64,000 nucleotides of DNA from Lyngbya sp. CCAP 1446/10 (GCF_026130175.1 NZ_JAIGNI010000019.1:1-64000), one strand, 5' to 3'; shown: positions 54,501-62,887, counted from the stretch's first letter. Notes: generated from the letters alone by a model not told the origin. A program made the numbers and translations.

Positions 54501-54896
54501 GGCAACGATTTCCTCTACAGCACAAAAGGTAACGATATCTTGGTTGGTGTTGACTATACCGGTGCTAATCCCGGACGCGGCGAAGTCGATACGCTGATTG
54601 GCGCAGATGGCAGCGATACTTTCTTGCTGGGAAATGCTACCGATTTGTACTACAACGACGGCATCGATAGCAGCACTGGCGCAGCCGACTACGCTTTGAT
54701 TGTCGGCTACAACCCCAGTAACGATATCATCCAACTTCAAGGCGCTCCGAGTACCTACAGGATCGGCGCTTCTCCCGCTGGATTGCCGGAGGGTGCTGCT
54801 ATTTTCAAGAAGACTGCGGGTGCTGACGAGTTGATCGCGATCGTCCAACCTGTTTCTGGTTTTGGTCTTGACAGCAACTCTTTGCGCTTTGTTTAA
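51588..54896 (+). CDS. RTX-type calcium-binding repeat protein
   Basis: The product is 1102 residues. Many hemolysin-type nonapeptides (GGxGNDxLx) occur, for example GGDGNDSLSGGGGNDSLIG, in three N-terminal modules of about 256 residues. A Pro/Thr-rich linker (TPPVTTPTPTPPVTTP) follows, then a C-terminal RTX block (about 845-985) and an end domain (VSGFGLDSNSLRFV). Calcium fills the beta-roll outside the cell. There is no signal peptide, so secretion by a type I system using the C-terminal signal is expected. Modules 1 and 2 are nearly identical at DNA level (768-bp period); module 3 is diverged. Each module also has a non-RTX segment (LSLSLSSGNTGLTRQGTSLL) of unknown fold. Surface-layer or motility roles are possible but not shown. 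Confidence 0.92.
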   Translation: MATIISTSSSDTLIGGTPDNDNISALGGNDTLSGVDGNDTLVGGDGNDSLSGGGGNDSLIGDSGTDTLDGGAGNDFLNASGSLAGGDGDDTLFGGFSSTLDGGAGNDYLRASGNSIVEGGAGDDTLDGGFGNGNTLRGGAGNDRYLLRASGQSAIQIQDTGGINRLDFVDFGDQISTSPTLSLSLSSGNTGLTRQGTSLLIDINKDGIARPADDVVILDFFGASPTLQGAGFIETVGNLSGTAILTANLTEATAAAGSNALTGTPGNDNLIGTADNDNISGLDGNDTISGVDGNDTLVGGDGNDSLSGGGGNDSLIGDSGTDTLDGGAGNDFLNASGSLAGGDGDDTLFGGFSSTLDGGAGNDYLRASGNSIVEGGAGDDTLDGGFGNGNTLRGGAGNDRYLLRASGQSAIQIQDTGGINRLDFVDFGDQISTSPTLSLSLSSGNTGLTRQGTSLLIDINKDGIARPADDVVILDFFGASPTLQGAGFIETVGNLSGTAILTANLSEATAAPGSNALTGTSGPDNLIGTADNDNISGLDGNDTISGVDGNDTLLGGDGNDSLSGGGGNDSLIGGYNDGTDTLDGGAGNDFLNATGSLAGGDGDDTLQAFGASTLDGGAGNDSLSSGGNSTLDGGAGDDTFDAYNGGSGNLFKGGAGNDRYLLDSRSNQIQDTDGIDNILIGFGTSVNISTSLAAGTLGLGRQGTSLVVDINKDGIAKAADDLVILDFFGASPTVAGAGFIETINNLSGTDILAANLPEAPTTTPPVTTPTPTPPVTTPTPTPPVTTPPVTTPPVTIPIPVRLPTPETTPTPATTPTPTPPPFTPAIALSIAQPIAPTFTNRPAPSELPQVLGTSGNDAIGGSEANNILYGNAGNDTVGGNGGDDIVFGGKGDDGLFGDVGNDLLFGNLGNDTLVGGDGADTALGGKADDLIFGGAGNDVLGGELGNNTLLGGEGSDTLYGGENNDVLFGGSGNDFLYSTKGNDILVGVDYTGANPGRGEVDTLIGADGSDTFLLGNATDLYYNDGIDSSTGAADYALIVGYNPSNDIIQLQGAPSTYRIGASPAGLPEGAAIFKKTAGADELIAIVQPVSGFGLDSNSLRFV
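51683..53218 (+). repeat. 768-bp direct duplication inside the RTX gene
   Basis: The segment from 51683 is repeated from 52451 with almost no differences; the few seen include AACAGAGGC versus ATCAGAGGC near the end. The period of 768 bp keeps the frame and adds 256 residues. A third, diverged copy continues from 53219. The high DNA identity of copies 1 and 2 points to a recent event. Confidence 0.93.
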
Positions 54897-54945
54897 CGGT
54901 TGAGGGCGATCGGATCGATCGCTCCTCCAGTTTCTCCAATAGCCC

Positions 54946-54995
54946 CGGCGGTTGAAACCGCGGCTACACAAACGATGTCCGCCTCCGCGGACTGA
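54946..54995. repeat. Solitary REP-like element with compensated stems
   Basis: GCGGTT-GA-AACCGC at 54948-54961 and GTCCGC-CTCC-GCGGAC at 54977-54992 are linked by GGCTACACAAACGAT and end CTGAAG. The layout and the CTCC loop match the arrays beside the tyrosine transposase, but the stem bases differ in pairs. It lies just after the RTX gene. Confidence 0.8.
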
Positions 54996-55009
54996 AGAGT
55001 AGAAGTATT

Positions 55010-55038
55010 AGTCCTGCCTTTCGTGCAGGACTTTTTTT
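55010..55038 (+). terminator. Terminator after the RTX gene
   Basis: AGTCCTGC and GCAGGACT form a stem with a CTTTCGT loop followed by seven T. It lies 114 bases after the stop, behind the REP-like element. Confidence 0.88.
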
Positions 55039-55175
55039 GTCTGGAGGGGCGATCGACCACCAAAAATTAATTCTCAAAATGGTTGACTCAGAATCGCAAA
55101 ATCGTTGTATAATGTTTTTTAGGTCATTTTTTACTGCAACGCCTCAAAGGTAAAAGCAAGTAAAACAGGCTAAGC

Positions 55176-55247
55176 GCGGACGTAATTCAGTGGTAGAATG
55201 TCAGCTTCCCATGCTGAACGTCGTGGGTTCGAGCCCCACCGTCCGCT
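55176..55247 (+). tRNA. tRNA-Gly(CCC)
   Basis: The cloverleaf is complete. The acceptor stem is GCGGACG with CGTCCGC, the D arm contains AGTGGTAG, and the anticodon stem TCAGC/GCTGA encloses the loop TTCCCAT with anticodon CCC. The T arm is GTGGG-TTCGAGC-CCCAC. The discriminator is T and CCA is not encoded. It reads GGG codons. It lies 55 bases before trhO on the same strand. Confidence 0.95.
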
Positions 55248-55301
55248 TTAACTGAATTTTCATATTTATATGAAAATCAATTAGTGTTATCAATTCGATC
55301 T

Positions 55302-56249
55302 ATGGCTAATTTCTTAACCGCTGCATTATATAAGTTCGTTGAACTATCAGATTTTGCCGACCTCAAAGCACCGCTACTCGATTGTTGCAACCACCACAAC
55401 GTCAAAGGCACTATCTTGTTGGCAGCAGAAGGCATCAATGGCACGATCGCCGGTTCATCCGAGGGCGTACACGCAGTGCTCGCATTCTTGCGCTGTGACG
55501 CGCGTTTTGCTGATTTGGTTCACAAAGAATCTTTCTCAGAAAAAGCACCGTTTTACCGCCTGAAAATACGCTTAAAACGCGAAATCGTCACGATGGGAAT
55601 ACCAGATATTAATCCATCCCTCATGGCTGGCAAATATGTCAAGCCCGATGAGTGGAATAAGCTGCTTGATGATCCTGATGTTGTCGTAGTTGATGTGCGT
55701 AACAACTTCGAGGTATCTATGGGTACTTTTGCAGGCGCTATTAATCCCAAAACAAAAAGCTTTTCCGAGTTACCTGAATGGGCGCTCAAAGAAGCTGCTT
55801 TACGCGAAAAACCTAAAATAGCAATGTTTTGCACCGGTGGTATTCGCTGCGAAAAATCTACTGCTTTTTTGCGATCGCAAGGCTTTAATGAAGTCTATCA
55901 TCTCGAAGGCGGGATTTTAAAATATTTGGAAACGGTGCCGGAAGCAGAAAGTCGTTGGGAAGGTGAATGTTTTGTCTTTGATGAACGGGTTTCTGTTGTT
56001 CATGATTTAAAGCCTGGTAACTACGAACTTTGTCGCGGTTGTCGTCACCCGATTAGTCAGGAAGATAAAGCTTCTGAATTATTTGTGGTTGGTGTAAGTT
56101 GTCCTCATTGTCATGACTCGAAAACTGAAACCAAAAAACAAGGCTTATCTGAGCGGCAACGTCAGATTGAGCTTGCTAAGAGTCGCAACCAAGCACATAT
56201 CGGCGCACGCTATGATGCTAAGGAAAAACCCGAAAGTGCGATCGATTAA
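55302..56249 (+). CDS. trhO: tRNA uridine(34) hydroxylase TrhO (rhodanese family)
   Basis: The product is 315 residues from ATG 55302 (MANFLTAALYKFVEL); six extra codons from a TTG are unlikely. An N-terminal ferredoxin-like domain (about 1-105) precedes a rhodanese domain with the active-site loop CTGGIRCEKS, with catalytic C177 and C183. The C-terminal part has CRGCRHPIS and CPHC, a likely metal site. TrhO makes 5-hydroxyuridine at the tRNA wobble position using oxygen. A tRNA gene lies just upstream, which may be coincidence. The gene is intact. Confidence 0.94.
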   Translation: MANFLTAALYKFVELSDFADLKAPLLDCCNHHNVKGTILLAAEGINGTIAGSSEGVHAVLAFLRCDARFADLVHKESFSEKAPFYRLKIRLKREIVTMGIPDINPSLMAGKYVKPDEWNKLLDDPDVVVVDVRNNFEVSMGTFAGAINPKTKSFSELPEWALKEAALREKPKIAMFCTGGIRCEKSTAFLRSQGFNEVYHLEGGILKYLETVPEAESRWEGECFVFDERVSVVHDLKPGNYELCRGCRHPISQEDKASELFVVGVSCPHCHDSKTETKKQGLSERQRQIELAKSRNQAHIGARYDAKEKPESAID

Positions 56250-56270
56250 TAGTATTAGCACGAAGCTCAA

Positions 56271-56405
56271 AGAAACCGGGTTTCTATGAAAAATCTGGCT
56301 GGGTGACGAGAAATCTAGAAAGAAACCCGGTTTCTGACTCTAAAGCCTTCCTAATGACTAATGACTACTGACTAATGACTACTGACTAATGACTACTGAC
56401 TAATC
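56271..56405. repeat. AGAAACCCGGTTTCT palindromes and TGACTAC heptamers
   Basis: AGAAACCGGGTTTCT at 56271-56285 and AGAAACCCGGTTTCT at 56321-56335 flank a 35-base spacer. ACTAATGACTACTG heptamers then run to the GST start. The palindrome is also used in the psbB terminator (3734-3767). Confidence 0.8.
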
Positions 56406-56409
56406 CTAT

Positions 56410-57066
56410 ATGTCACCAACCTACCCAATTTTATATTCATTCCGCCGCTGTCCCTATGCTATGCGCGCCCGCTTGGCGCTGATGGTTAGCAATCGCGCGT
56501 GTGAGTTGCGGGAAGTTGTTTTACGAGACAAACCACAAGAAATGTTAGATGTATCTCCGAAAGGTACAGTGCCGATATTGATTGATGTTGACGGGCGGGT
56601 ACTCGATCAAAGTATTGATATCATGTTGTGGGCATTGGGACAACATGATCCTCAAAAATGGTTGATGCCAGAACAAGGTTCTGTGACAGAAATGCTAGCA
56701 CTAATTGCTCAATTTGATGATAGATTTAAATATCATCTCGACCGTTATAAATACCCTGAGCGTTACCCAGATGTTGATGCTCAAGTGCATCGATATGAAG
56801 GTGCTTTATTTATCGCAAAACTCAATGCACAGTTAAGGGCGAACAAATATTTATTTGGTAATAGTGTAGCATTAGCTGATATGGCGATCGCACCTTTCGT
56901 CCGTCAATTCGCCCATACCGATACAGGTTGGTTCAACCAACAGCCTTGGATGCCTCTACAAGCTTGGTTAACAGCCTTCACAGACTCGGAAATCTACGCT
57001 AGTATTATGCACAAATACCCGAAATGGGAATCTGGCAATGCAGGTGTTGTTTTTGGGCGATCGTAA
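56410..57066 (+). CDS. Glutathione S-transferase family protein
   Basis: The product is 218 residues. A thioredoxin-like N-domain has YSFRRCPYAMRARLAL with the CPYA motif and the cis-proline segment KGTVPILIDVDG, and DQSIDIMLWAL starts the GSH-binding end. The helical C-domain follows (SVALADMAIAPFVRQF). The cysteine motif suggests thiol-transfer or dehalogenase-like chemistry rather than a classical Tyr-type GST. It follows trhO by 160 bases of repeats. The ATG is at the end of the heptamer array, so the promoter is in or before it. Confidence 0.9.
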   Translation: MSPTYPILYSFRRCPYAMRARLALMVSNRACELREVVLRDKPQEMLDVSPKGTVPILIDVDGRVLDQSIDIMLWALGQHDPQKWLMPEQGSVTEMLALIAQFDDRFKYHLDRYKYPERYPDVDAQVHRYEGALFIAKLNAQLRANKYLFGNSVALADMAIAPFVRQFAHTDTGWFNQQPWMPLQAWLTAFTDSEIYASIMHKYPKWESGNAGVVFGRS

Positions 57067-57279
57067 TTACGTATTCTGATAAGCTGTCTCACATTTAATT
57101 TATAACTTAAACTCTTGTGGCGCGGGCATCCTGCCCGCGATCTAGCTTAAATTCAAATGCCAAATAGCCGATCGAATCCGGTGACATTAGAATTATACTA
57201 TTACCCGCAATCAAGATGCAATGTTATTCTCGTCGCTCAGGCGTTAGTGTATTCTAATAGGTATTGTCAGGTTGAAATT

Positions 57280-60200
57280 ATGATTGATGTTGGTTCGTTA
57301 GTTCGATCGCCCAAAAACGATATGGGAATCGGAAAAGTTGTCGAGGTATCACACCCCGATGCCGTAATTGAATATTTTTGCTCAGTAAAAAACCGCATCC
57401 GCAAAACTGTACCCCTCGGTTTGCTACAAGAAGCCCGACTTCAGCGCCAAACCCGCTGCTACCTCTGGAGCACAAGTCAGGAAAGATGGATAATTGGCCG
57501 AGTTTATGACTGGGATGAAGATAAATTAGAGTACGAAATTGACCTCCCCGATAGCCAAAGTTTGCAAGCTGTCGAAACCCAACTTTACGTGCGCTGCAAT
57601 ATCCCGATCGCCGATCCGATCGACATTTTAGCAGTCAAAGGTCAAGAAACACCGTATTTTCACGATCGCCGCTTGGCATTTGTCCAATCTGCGATCGAAC
57701 AGCGCGCCGTCAGCCGTGGTATGACCGGATTAATCTCTGCGAACATAGACCTGTACCCGCACCAAGTTGAAGTCGTGCGGCGCGTCTTAGAAGACCCAAT
57801 CGTGCGCTATTTATTGGCAGATGAAGCAGGATTAGGCAAAACAGTAGAAGCTGGGACAATTCTCCGCCAATTTCTACTGGACGATCCCAACGGGCGCGCT
57901 GTGGTTATCGCTCCCAAATACCTACTCGAACAGTGGCGGCAAGAATTAGAAAATAAATTCTATTTGTCTCATTTTGCCGATCGAGTGCAGCTTGTTTCTC
58001 TTACCGAAATCAATCAAATTAGCCGCAACGCTAACCTCGATTTTCTGATTGTTGATGAAGCACAGGATTTGGCGGCAATGGCTAATTCGGGCGATCGCAA
58101 TCAGCAACAATCCTTTGAACTCTGCCAGAAAGTCGCTCACAAAAGCAAAAACTTATTGTTATTATCAGCAGCGCCAGTCGTCGGCCGCGAGCAAGATTTT
58201 CTAACGATGTTGCACTTGTTAGATCCCACAACCTATCGTCTTGAAGATTTGGAAAATTTCAAGGAACGAGTACAAAGCCGTCACGAAATTGGTCGTACTT
58301 TACTGGATTTTCGAGAAACAACACAGCCTGCTGTTTTGCAAACAAAACTTGCTGAACTCCGCACTCTTTTTGCTAAAGATGATTATTTAATCGGATTAGC
58401 AAAGGAATTAGAAAAATGCTTGAAAACCGCAGATACTGAAGAAAAATCTCGCCTAATCCGAACTATTCGCACCCACGTTAGCGATACCTACCGCCTCCAT
58501 CGCCGGATTCTCCGCAATCGCCGAGATGCGGTGGAAGATGTAATTTTCGATCGCGATACTGTCCCCAAAGCCGAGTACGATCTGAATGACGAACAGTGGT
58601 CAGCAATTCAAACTGTACTCGATAAATGGCGCGCTGCTGCTCCCAAATCTAGTGAATATCAGAGAATTTTTCTGCTATTTTTCCGCGCTTCCGGTACTTG
58701 GCTGAATGTTTTGGAACGGGTGATCAAAGCTCGTTTGCAGAAGAAATCAAGTCCAGAGCTCGATCGCGATTTTGGACAAAGTGACACGGCGATTTTGACT
58801 CGAACTGCGCTGTTTTCCGAAGAAAGGGAACTTCTCGAAACCTTACTCAACACCGTGTCAAAGGTCGAGGAAGGGTTCGATCGACTGGGTTTGTTACGAA
58901 TCGCAATTTTGCGATTTTTGGCAGTTGCTTTGAAGGTTCCGCGCGAGTATCACACCAATCCTCGCGATTTGCTCTCCAGAATTCAACAGCAAATTAAACG
59001 ACCGATTCCGGGCGAGCGTTTCCCGAAAATTGTAATTTTTACCAGTTTTACGGTAACTTGTCAAGAAATTGCGGAGAATTTAGCTAAAATCTTTGGTAAA
59101 AAGGCGATCGCCAGCCATGACATGGCCAAGTCTGCGGATGATGTGGAGGATAGTCTGCATCGGTTTAAGACTGAACCGCATTGTTTTGTCTTGGTGTGCG
59201 ATCGATCGGCAGAAACAGGCGTAAATCTGCAATTAACAGATTGGTTAGTCCACTTCGATGTACCGTGGTTTCCCAACCAGTTAGAACAAAGACTCAGCAG
59301 AGTCGATCGCATTGGTAGCAAAATGGGAGTCCAATTTTGTTTGTTTGCAGGCCCGGATATGCCCGACAGTCCCCACGAAGCTTGGTTTCAAGTCTTGAAA
59401 AACGGGTTTGACATCTTCAACAAATCTATTTCCAGCCTTCAGTTTTATGCTGACAAAAAGCTCATTCAACTTGAAGAAAAGTTGTTTACTGAAGGAGCAA
59501 AAGGCTTATCAAGCGAACTTGAATCGATTAAAACTGAAATCGAACAAGAGAAAATCAAAATCGATGAACAGTACGCTCTCGATGAAATAGACACACTCGA
59601 TGACAGCGCATCTCAGTATTTTGAATCCCTCGACAACTGCGATGCAGGCCATAAAGAAATGCAGCGGGCGGCGGAAGGTTGGCTGTGTCAAGCTCTCCAC
59701 TTCAAACAAGTCGAACATCCGAGTATCTCTGGTTTGATGCGCTATCAACCTACTCAAAAAACCTTAATTCCCTCCAAGGATTTGACAACTCGATTAGTTC
59801 CCTATTGTCAGCAATACGGTAGTTACAATCGGCGCATTGCTCATCAAAATACCGATGTGGTTCTTTACCGAACTGGCGAGGGATTAATTGATGCACTGGG
59901 CGCTTATGTTCGCTGGGACGATCGGGGTCAAGCTTTTGCGATGTGGCGCCACGATGAAAGTTGGGATGCTGCGGAAGGGAAGGAATGGTTTGGCTTCCAA
60001 TTTAATTATTCAATCCAGACTGATGTGGAACCTGCCGCTCTAGTTTTACAAGCGCAAAACATCGAAAACTACAACTTGAAAGCTTTGCAGCGGCGCGCTG
60101 ATGCTCTGTTTTTGCCAACTTTTGAAACGGTGTATGTAGATGCTCGCAGCGAACAAATGTCTCTGGTAGAAGATGCGGAAGTTCTGGCAATTTTGCAGCG

Positions 60201-60615
60201 GGGTTATAAGGGGAAAGGCGGCCCGAATCGGGATTACAATTTGTCGAAAAATCGTACTTCGATGATTGATAGTTTTGTCGATCCGCTGGATTGGGATGAT
60301 TTTTGTCAAAAGGGGCGGGTGGTATCTGAGGAATTGCTGCGCGGGCGTGAGGCTTTTGTCGAAATGTGCAATAATTCCGCTATCAGTGCTGCAATTCAAC
60401 TTGAAAACCGGGTGAATCAATTGCAATTACGTTTGAATCGACTTTCTAAATCGGCACAACTTTTAGAATCGGTTTTGGCTGATGAAATCAGTACGGAAAG
60501 TGCGTTGAGTCAAGCGGTTTTAGCGGGAATTCGCCGCCCGCACCTGACTCTGGAGTCTGTGGGATTTATTGTGATTTCTGGGCGTGCTCCTGTGAAATCG
60601 GAGGATGAGGGATAA
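57280..60615 (+). CDS. SNF2-type ATPase similar to DpdE
   Basis: The product is 1111 residues from ATG 57280 (MIDVGSLVRSPKNDMGIGKV). The frame extends 41 codons upstream to an ATG at 57157, but that part is unlike the family and lacks a ribosome-binding site. SNF2 helicase motifs are intact: motif I DEAGLGKT at 181-188, motif II DEAQ at 259-262, and motif VI QRLSRVDRIG near 668. An N-terminal SH3-like region and a long C-terminal helical region flank the ATPase. The layout fits DpdE, a component of the Dpd 7-deazaguanine DNA modification/restriction systems, but no other dpd gene is in the window. A defence or repair role is inference. Confidence 0.7.
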   Translation: MIDVGSLVRSPKNDMGIGKVVEVSHPDAVIEYFCSVKNRIRKTVPLGLLQEARLQRQTRCYLWSTSQERWIIGRVYDWDEDKLEYEIDLPDSQSLQAVETQLYVRCNIPIADPIDILAVKGQETPYFHDRRLAFVQSAIEQRAVSRGMTGLISANIDLYPHQVEVVRRVLEDPIVRYLLADEAGLGKTVEAGTILRQFLLDDPNGRAVVIAPKYLLEQWRQELENKFYLSHFADRVQLVSLTEINQISRNANLDFLIVDEAQDLAAMANSGDRNQQQSFELCQKVAHKSKNLLLLSAAPVVGREQDFLTMLHLLDPTTYRLEDLENFKERVQSRHEIGRTLLDFRETTQPAVLQTKLAELRTLFAKDDYLIGLAKELEKCLKTADTEEKSRLIRTIRTHVSDTYRLHRRILRNRRDAVEDVIFDRDTVPKAEYDLNDEQWSAIQTVLDKWRAAAPKSSEYQRIFLLFFRASGTWLNVLERVIKARLQKKSSPELDRDFGQSDTAILTRTALFSEERELLETLLNTVSKVEEGFDRLGLLRIAILRFLAVALKVPREYHTNPRDLLSRIQQQIKRPIPGERFPKIVIFTSFTVTCQEIAENLAKIFGKKAIASHDMAKSADDVEDSLHRFKTEPHCFVLVCDRSAETGVNLQLTDWLVHFDVPWFPNQLEQRLSRVDRIGSKMGVQFCLFAGPDMPDSPHEAWFQVLKNGFDIFNKSISSLQFYADKKLIQLEEKLFTEGAKGLSSELESIKTEIEQEKIKIDEQYALDEIDTLDDSASQYFESLDNCDAGHKEMQRAAEGWLCQALHFKQVEHPSISGLMRYQPTQKTLIPSKDLTTRLVPYCQQYGSYNRRIAHQNTDVVLYRTGEGLIDALGAYVRWDDRGQAFAMWRHDESWDAAEGKEWFGFQFNYSIQTDVEPAALVLQAQNIENYNLKALQRRADALFLPTFETVYVDARSEQMSLVEDAEVLAILQRGYKGKGGPNRDYNLSKNRTSMIDSFVDPLDWDDFCQKGRVVSEELLRGREAFVEMCNNSAISAAIQLENRVNQLQLRLNRLSKSAQLLESVLADEISTESALSQAVLAGIRRPHLTLESVGFIVISGRAPVKSEDEG

Positions 60616-60661
60616 TTTAGCTATAAATTCAAAAGAATACGCAGTCTTTCCTCTACCATTA

Positions 60662-60943
60662 TTAATGTTGTTGGAGAGACTGTGCCCCACAGTTCAAAAA
60701 GTCTAAACCATCCTCTAAAGTGGTGTCCCAGAGCGATCGTTCTTCAAGTTCTTCTTGCCAAGCTTCGGGGTTATTGCGTAGAGCAATATAAGCTTGGTTT
60801 GCTGCTTCTAAAAACTGTTGTCTTCGGTATTGTTCGATTGCTTGTTCGAGAACTGCTTGGATTGATTTGCCAGAGCTGGCAGAGAGTTCTGCGAGGATTT
60901 TATAAAATGTATTGTCGATCGTAACTGTAGAAGTTTGATTCAT
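60662..60943 (-). CDS. Ribbon-helix-helix-type antitoxin, orphan
   Basis: The product is 93 residues. TVTIDNTFYKILAELSASSG and KSIQAVLEQAIEQYRRQQFLEAANQAY are the N-terminal features of antitoxins that normally sit upstream of a MazF/PemK-type toxin in cyanobacteria. The C-terminus WQEELEERSLWDTTLEDGLD is the toxin-binding part, and the last residues (FLNCGAQSLQQH) look like a new end. No toxin gene follows; the space is taken by the DpdE-like gene on the opposite strand. The toxin was probably lost. Confidence 0.8.
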   Translation of the reverse strand: MNQTSTVTIDNTFYKILAELSASSGKSIQAVLEQAIEQYRRQQFLEAANQAYIALRNNPEAWQEELEERSLWDTTLEDGLDFLNCGAQSLQQH

Positions 60944-60981
60944 ATTATTTTTTTACTCACCAAACGTTACTTTACTATTAT

Positions 60982-61193
60982 AGGGCTTACTGAAAAAGTC
61001 CACAAATCAAATCTAGGTGCCAAACAGCTTGATAAATGGGAGATTCGGAGATGGGTTCCAAAATTTACTCCACAATTTTCCAGCGAAATCCAAGGATTTT
61101 GAGCAGAAAAACGTCATAACCTTGCACTTTTTTGTGTTCAAAAATCTTGAAACCCTTGGCAGTCATAGCTTCTAGTTCTATTCAGCAAGCCCT
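60982..61193. mobile_element. 212-bp MITE
   Basis: The ends AGGGCTTACTGAA and, in reverse complement, AGGGCTTGCTGAA form 13-bp inverted repeats with one mismatch. ATTAT flanks both sides (60977-60981 and 61194-61198) as a 5-bp target duplication. The interior has no transposase. The end word AGGGCTTGCTGAA is shared, from memory, with several cyanobacterial insertion sequences. The remainder of the 60944-61291 gap shows no gene. Confidence 0.8.
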
Positions 61194-61291
61194 ATTATAG
61201 CTCGTATTGAAGACACATTTTGCTTAAGCGACTCGATACAGATGACGGCAACTCTTAACTTGACCGATGTTTTGCCTTCTAAACAAAAACT

Positions 61292-62452
61292 TTACCGCAG
61301 TGCAGGGATAAGTTCGTCTTGCGGGAAGATTGCACCTCGCTTTTCTAGTTCGTACTTTGCATCTTCATCAAGTCCGACATTGTTACCAAATCGAGCACTT
61401 TCTACTTTGGCGGTGCTCAGGTTTGTTGCCGTCAAATTAGCATTGTGCAAATTGGCATTGCTTAAATTAGCATTGCTTAAATTAGCATTGCTTAAATTGG
61501 CATTGCTCAAGTCTGCATCGCTCAAGTCTGCATCGCTCAACTCGGCAGTCCACAAGTCGGCATCGCTCAGGTTGGCACCGCTCAGGTTGGCAAAGATCAG
61601 GTTGGCAAAGATCAGGTTGGCACCGCGCAGGTTGACAGCGCTCAGGTTGAAACCGTTCAGGTTGACACCGCTCAGTTTGGCACCGCTCAGGTTGATACCG
61701 CTCAGGTTGACACCGCGCAGGTCGGCACGGATCAGGTTGACACCGCTCAGGTTAGCACCGCTCAGGTTGACACCGCGCAGGTCGGCGCCACTTAAGTCAG
61801 CGCGACAAAGTTTTATGTTTGTTAGTTTAGCATTGCTTAAGTTAGCCGAACTCAGATCAGCACGACTCAAATCGGCATGATCTAAGTTTGCACCGCTGAG
61901 ATTGAATCTACTCAATTTGCAGCCAACTGCTTTAACACTACTTAAATCAGCTCCTGCTAAATCTTCATCTGGATTTAGACCAGCCTGTTTCATCAATTCC
62001 GATAAATTATCTGTATCTGCTTCAAGGATTTGTTTGATGTCATTTGCAAGCGATTCAGACTCACTAGAGTTAGGAAGTTGCGATTGTCGTCCCTCAAATT
62101 TAGTCGGTTCAGACTCACTGGTATTAGGAATTTGCGATTGCGTCGTTCCACTCGCAATGACAGGATTATGTTTGAGTTCCGATTGCGTCGTTTCAGTCGC
62201 AATGACAGAATTATGTATTATCTGAGTCTGTCGCGCATAAAATTTAGTCAGTCGCTTTTCTTCGCTCCAAGCAACAAACGCAATTCCCCCAACTACACTT
62301 AACCCTACTGTCAAAGCTGGTGGATTTCCTCCTGTCAGCAACAGCATCCCCAACAAACCAACACCAACTTGAGCCGTTTGCTTTACTAAAGAATTTAATC
62401 CAGCTTCAGCTTCTTGATAAAGACTAATTTGTTTGCGGTTGACTAAAGTCAT
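61292..62452 (-). CDS. Pentapeptide-repeat protein with membrane-like N-terminus
   Basis: The product is 386 residues. Residues 25-62 contain two hydrophobic segments (VGVGLLGMLLLTGG, LTVGLSVVGGIAFVAW). A polar linker with two copies of a VIAxxTTQSxxxxN-like word follows, then a pre-repeat helix (SELMKQAGLNPDEDLAGAD). About 35 A(D/N)LxX pentapeptides occupy about 165-360 (SNANLSNANLSNANL and similar). The C-terminal cap is SARFGNNVGLDEDAKYELEKRGAIF. Pentapeptide repeats fold as a square beta-helix; the function is unknown. It is downstream of a small membrane protein by 12 bases, hence one operon. Confidence 0.9.
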   Translation of the reverse strand: MTLVNRKQISLYQEAEAGLNSLVKQTAQVGVGLLGMLLLTGGNPPALTVGLSVVGGIAFVAWSEEKRLTKFYARQTQIIHNSVIATETTQSELKHNPVIASGTTQSQIPNTSESEPTKFEGRQSQLPNSSESESLANDIKQILEADTDNLSELMKQAGLNPDEDLAGADLSSVKAVGCKLSRFNLSGANLDHADLSRADLSSANLSNAKLTNIKLCRADLSGADLRGVNLSGANLSGVNLIRADLRGVNLSGINLSGAKLSGVNLNGFNLSAVNLRGANLIFANLIFANLSGANLSDADLWTAELSDADLSDADLSNANLSNANLSNANLSNANLHNANLTATNLSTAKVESARFGNNVGLDEDAKYELEKRGAIFPQDELIPALR

Positions 62453-62464
62453 ATCAAATATCTC

Positions 62465-62887
62465 CTAGGGATTATTTTTCAAATCTTTTAAATCTGCCCA
62501 AAATCGACCAATGATTCGACCTGCGAGAACTATCCACAACAAAAAATCAGAAGCTACAATAATGAAACAAGCATAACGAGATACACCCCAAGGGCTTTCT
62601 TGCAGACAAATATCGAAACCTGAAAAATCTTTACCGATAATAATTTCACCGATTAAACCGGGAAGCTTTAAAATAATACCGATCGCGATCGCATCCTGGA
62701 TTGATCCATAAACTGTTCTCCCAAGTTTACCCATCAACGCATAGAACACCTGATCGACAATCTCTAAAACATTCATCACTACGTTTTGTATGAATGTACC
62801 CGATCGCGTACTGACTGGAGGAGATTGTTCTACAGCAGTTGGACTTGATTGGGATGCTGTCGGTGGCGGAGTTGGTGGCGCAGTCAT
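62465..62887 (-). CDS. Small membrane protein, 140 residues, unknown
   Basis: An N-terminal Pro/Ser/Thr-rich segment (about 1-30) is followed by hydrophobic helices (AIAIGIILKLPGLIGEIIIG and YACFIIVASDFLLWIVLAGRII) with a cysteine (DICLQES) between them. The C-terminus FWADLKDLKNNP is soluble. I do not recognise it. The 12-base gap to the pentapeptide-repeat gene suggests co-transcription, and that gene also has N-terminal membrane segments, so the two may form a membrane complex. Confidence 0.7.
   Translation of the reverse strand: MTAPPTPPPTASQSSPTAVEQSPPVSTRSGTFIQNVVMNVLEIVDQVFYALMGKLGRTVYGSIQDAIAIGIILKLPGLIGEIIIGKDFSGFDICLQESPWGVSRYACFIIVASDFLLWIVLAGRIIGRFWADLKDLKNNP

Noticed and set aside
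51566-54525. Long minus-strand frames opposite the RTX gene (Pro-, Ser- and Leu-rich)
   Set aside because: They mirror the GGxGNDxL codon pattern of the sense gene. The duplicated shadow frames follow the 768-bp duplication exactly.
55176-55302. Functional link between tRNA-Gly(CCC) and trhO
   Set aside because: TrhO modifies uridine-34, while this tRNA has C34, so adjacency alone does not support a link.
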